NCBI GenBank assembly: GCA_021397835.1
Contig: JAJFZO010000579.1
Span: 1,379,001-1,443,000 of the forward strand
DNA from: Moringa oleifera
Taxonomy: Eukaryota; Streptophyta; Magnoliopsida; Brassicales; Moringaceae
Direction: 5' to 3'
DNA length: 64,000 nt
Shown: one piece after another, positions 63,648 to 64,000 of the stretch
Numbering within the stretch: the stretch's first letter is position 1
How the letters are laid out: the number at the start of each line of letters is the position of its first letter
Made by a program: the position numbers and the translations under genes
The notes under the pieces: generated by a model
What the model was told of the DNA's origin: nothing
Database searches by the model: none
The model's input: only the letters and a program-made list of their open reading frames with translations

Positions 63648-64000
63648 GTTTTTAAATGACCTGGGACCGCTTTCTTTCAATTTGACTGGTTCTCCCAGTT
63701 TCATTTTATGTACAGAATTGTCTGAGAGAGAGGGTATTTAATGATTCAACTAGCTTTTATCTTTTCTTTTGGTTTTCTATTTCCAATTGTTTCTTTACCT
63801 GATAGAATAGAAGTGCTTAAAGGATGGGTTGTCGTACTTACAGAGATCTTAATAAAAGTTCTTTTTACTAGATTTCATATCTTGATTATCCAGTGCAATA
63901 TTCCCAGTTTCTTCTATGTTATAGTGTTTCTTCAGAAGTTCTCAGGGTTCTCTTCCTGTTGAAATATGCTTATAGACCTAGATTTGCTGGCACTCAATTA
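63648..64000. other. 3' flank of the F-box/LRR relic
   Basis: No gene is supported to the window end. The open frame at 63,741-63,962 is hydrophobic low-complexity sequence without a recognisable domain. Confidence 0.4.

Overview
This is nuclear DNA of a eudicot plant. The evidence is spliced genes with GT..AG introns, very A+T-rich intergenic DNA, plant-specific families (PADRE/DUF4228, a membrane receptor-like kinase, pollen-type polygalacturonase, a proline-rich wall protein) and remnants of Ty1/copia, Ty3/gypsy, L1-type LINE and PIF/Harbinger elements. I cannot name the species from the sequence.

Layout. 1-10,000: a single-exon PADRE-domain gene (minus), A+T-rich DNA, a decayed gypsy gag fragment and a complete ten-exon receptor-like kinase (minus; 438 residues reconstructed). 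About 10,000-58,800: a tandem array of six polygalacturonase genes (PG1 to PG6), all minus strand, each with four exons and exactly 1,170 coding bases (389 residues). The repeated unit is 5.5 to 10 kb and carries non-coding DNA with it: a conserved promoter with a TATA box about 120 bp upstream of the ATG, a fossil LINE 3' end, A+T-rich sequence, a 44-bp-period minisatellite and a short hairpin past the stop codon. Inside unit 5 lies a 4.87-kb near-perfect palindrome made of two head-to-head truncated PIF/Harbinger elements; relative to unit 6 it replaces about 1.25 kb. 58,800-64,000: a long proline-rich extensin-like gene (plus), a copia fragment (LTR, decayed primer-binding site, gag) and a broken F-box/LRR-type gene (plus).

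Reading of the region. All six polygalacturonases keep the signal peptide and the four catalytic motifs, and no coding indel separates them, while the introns and flanks vary in length. The coding frames therefore look selectively maintained. One exception is clear: PG3 has a GT-to-AT change at the donor of intron 2. Similarity is not collinear with gene order: PG1 resembles PG3 more than its neighbour PG2, and PG5 carries a short PG2-like tract. This suggests gene conversion or unequal exchange. The best candidates for something unusual are the Harbinger fold-back with its 39-bp asymmetric centre, and the mosaic history of the array. I found no evidence of a wholly new biochemical system.
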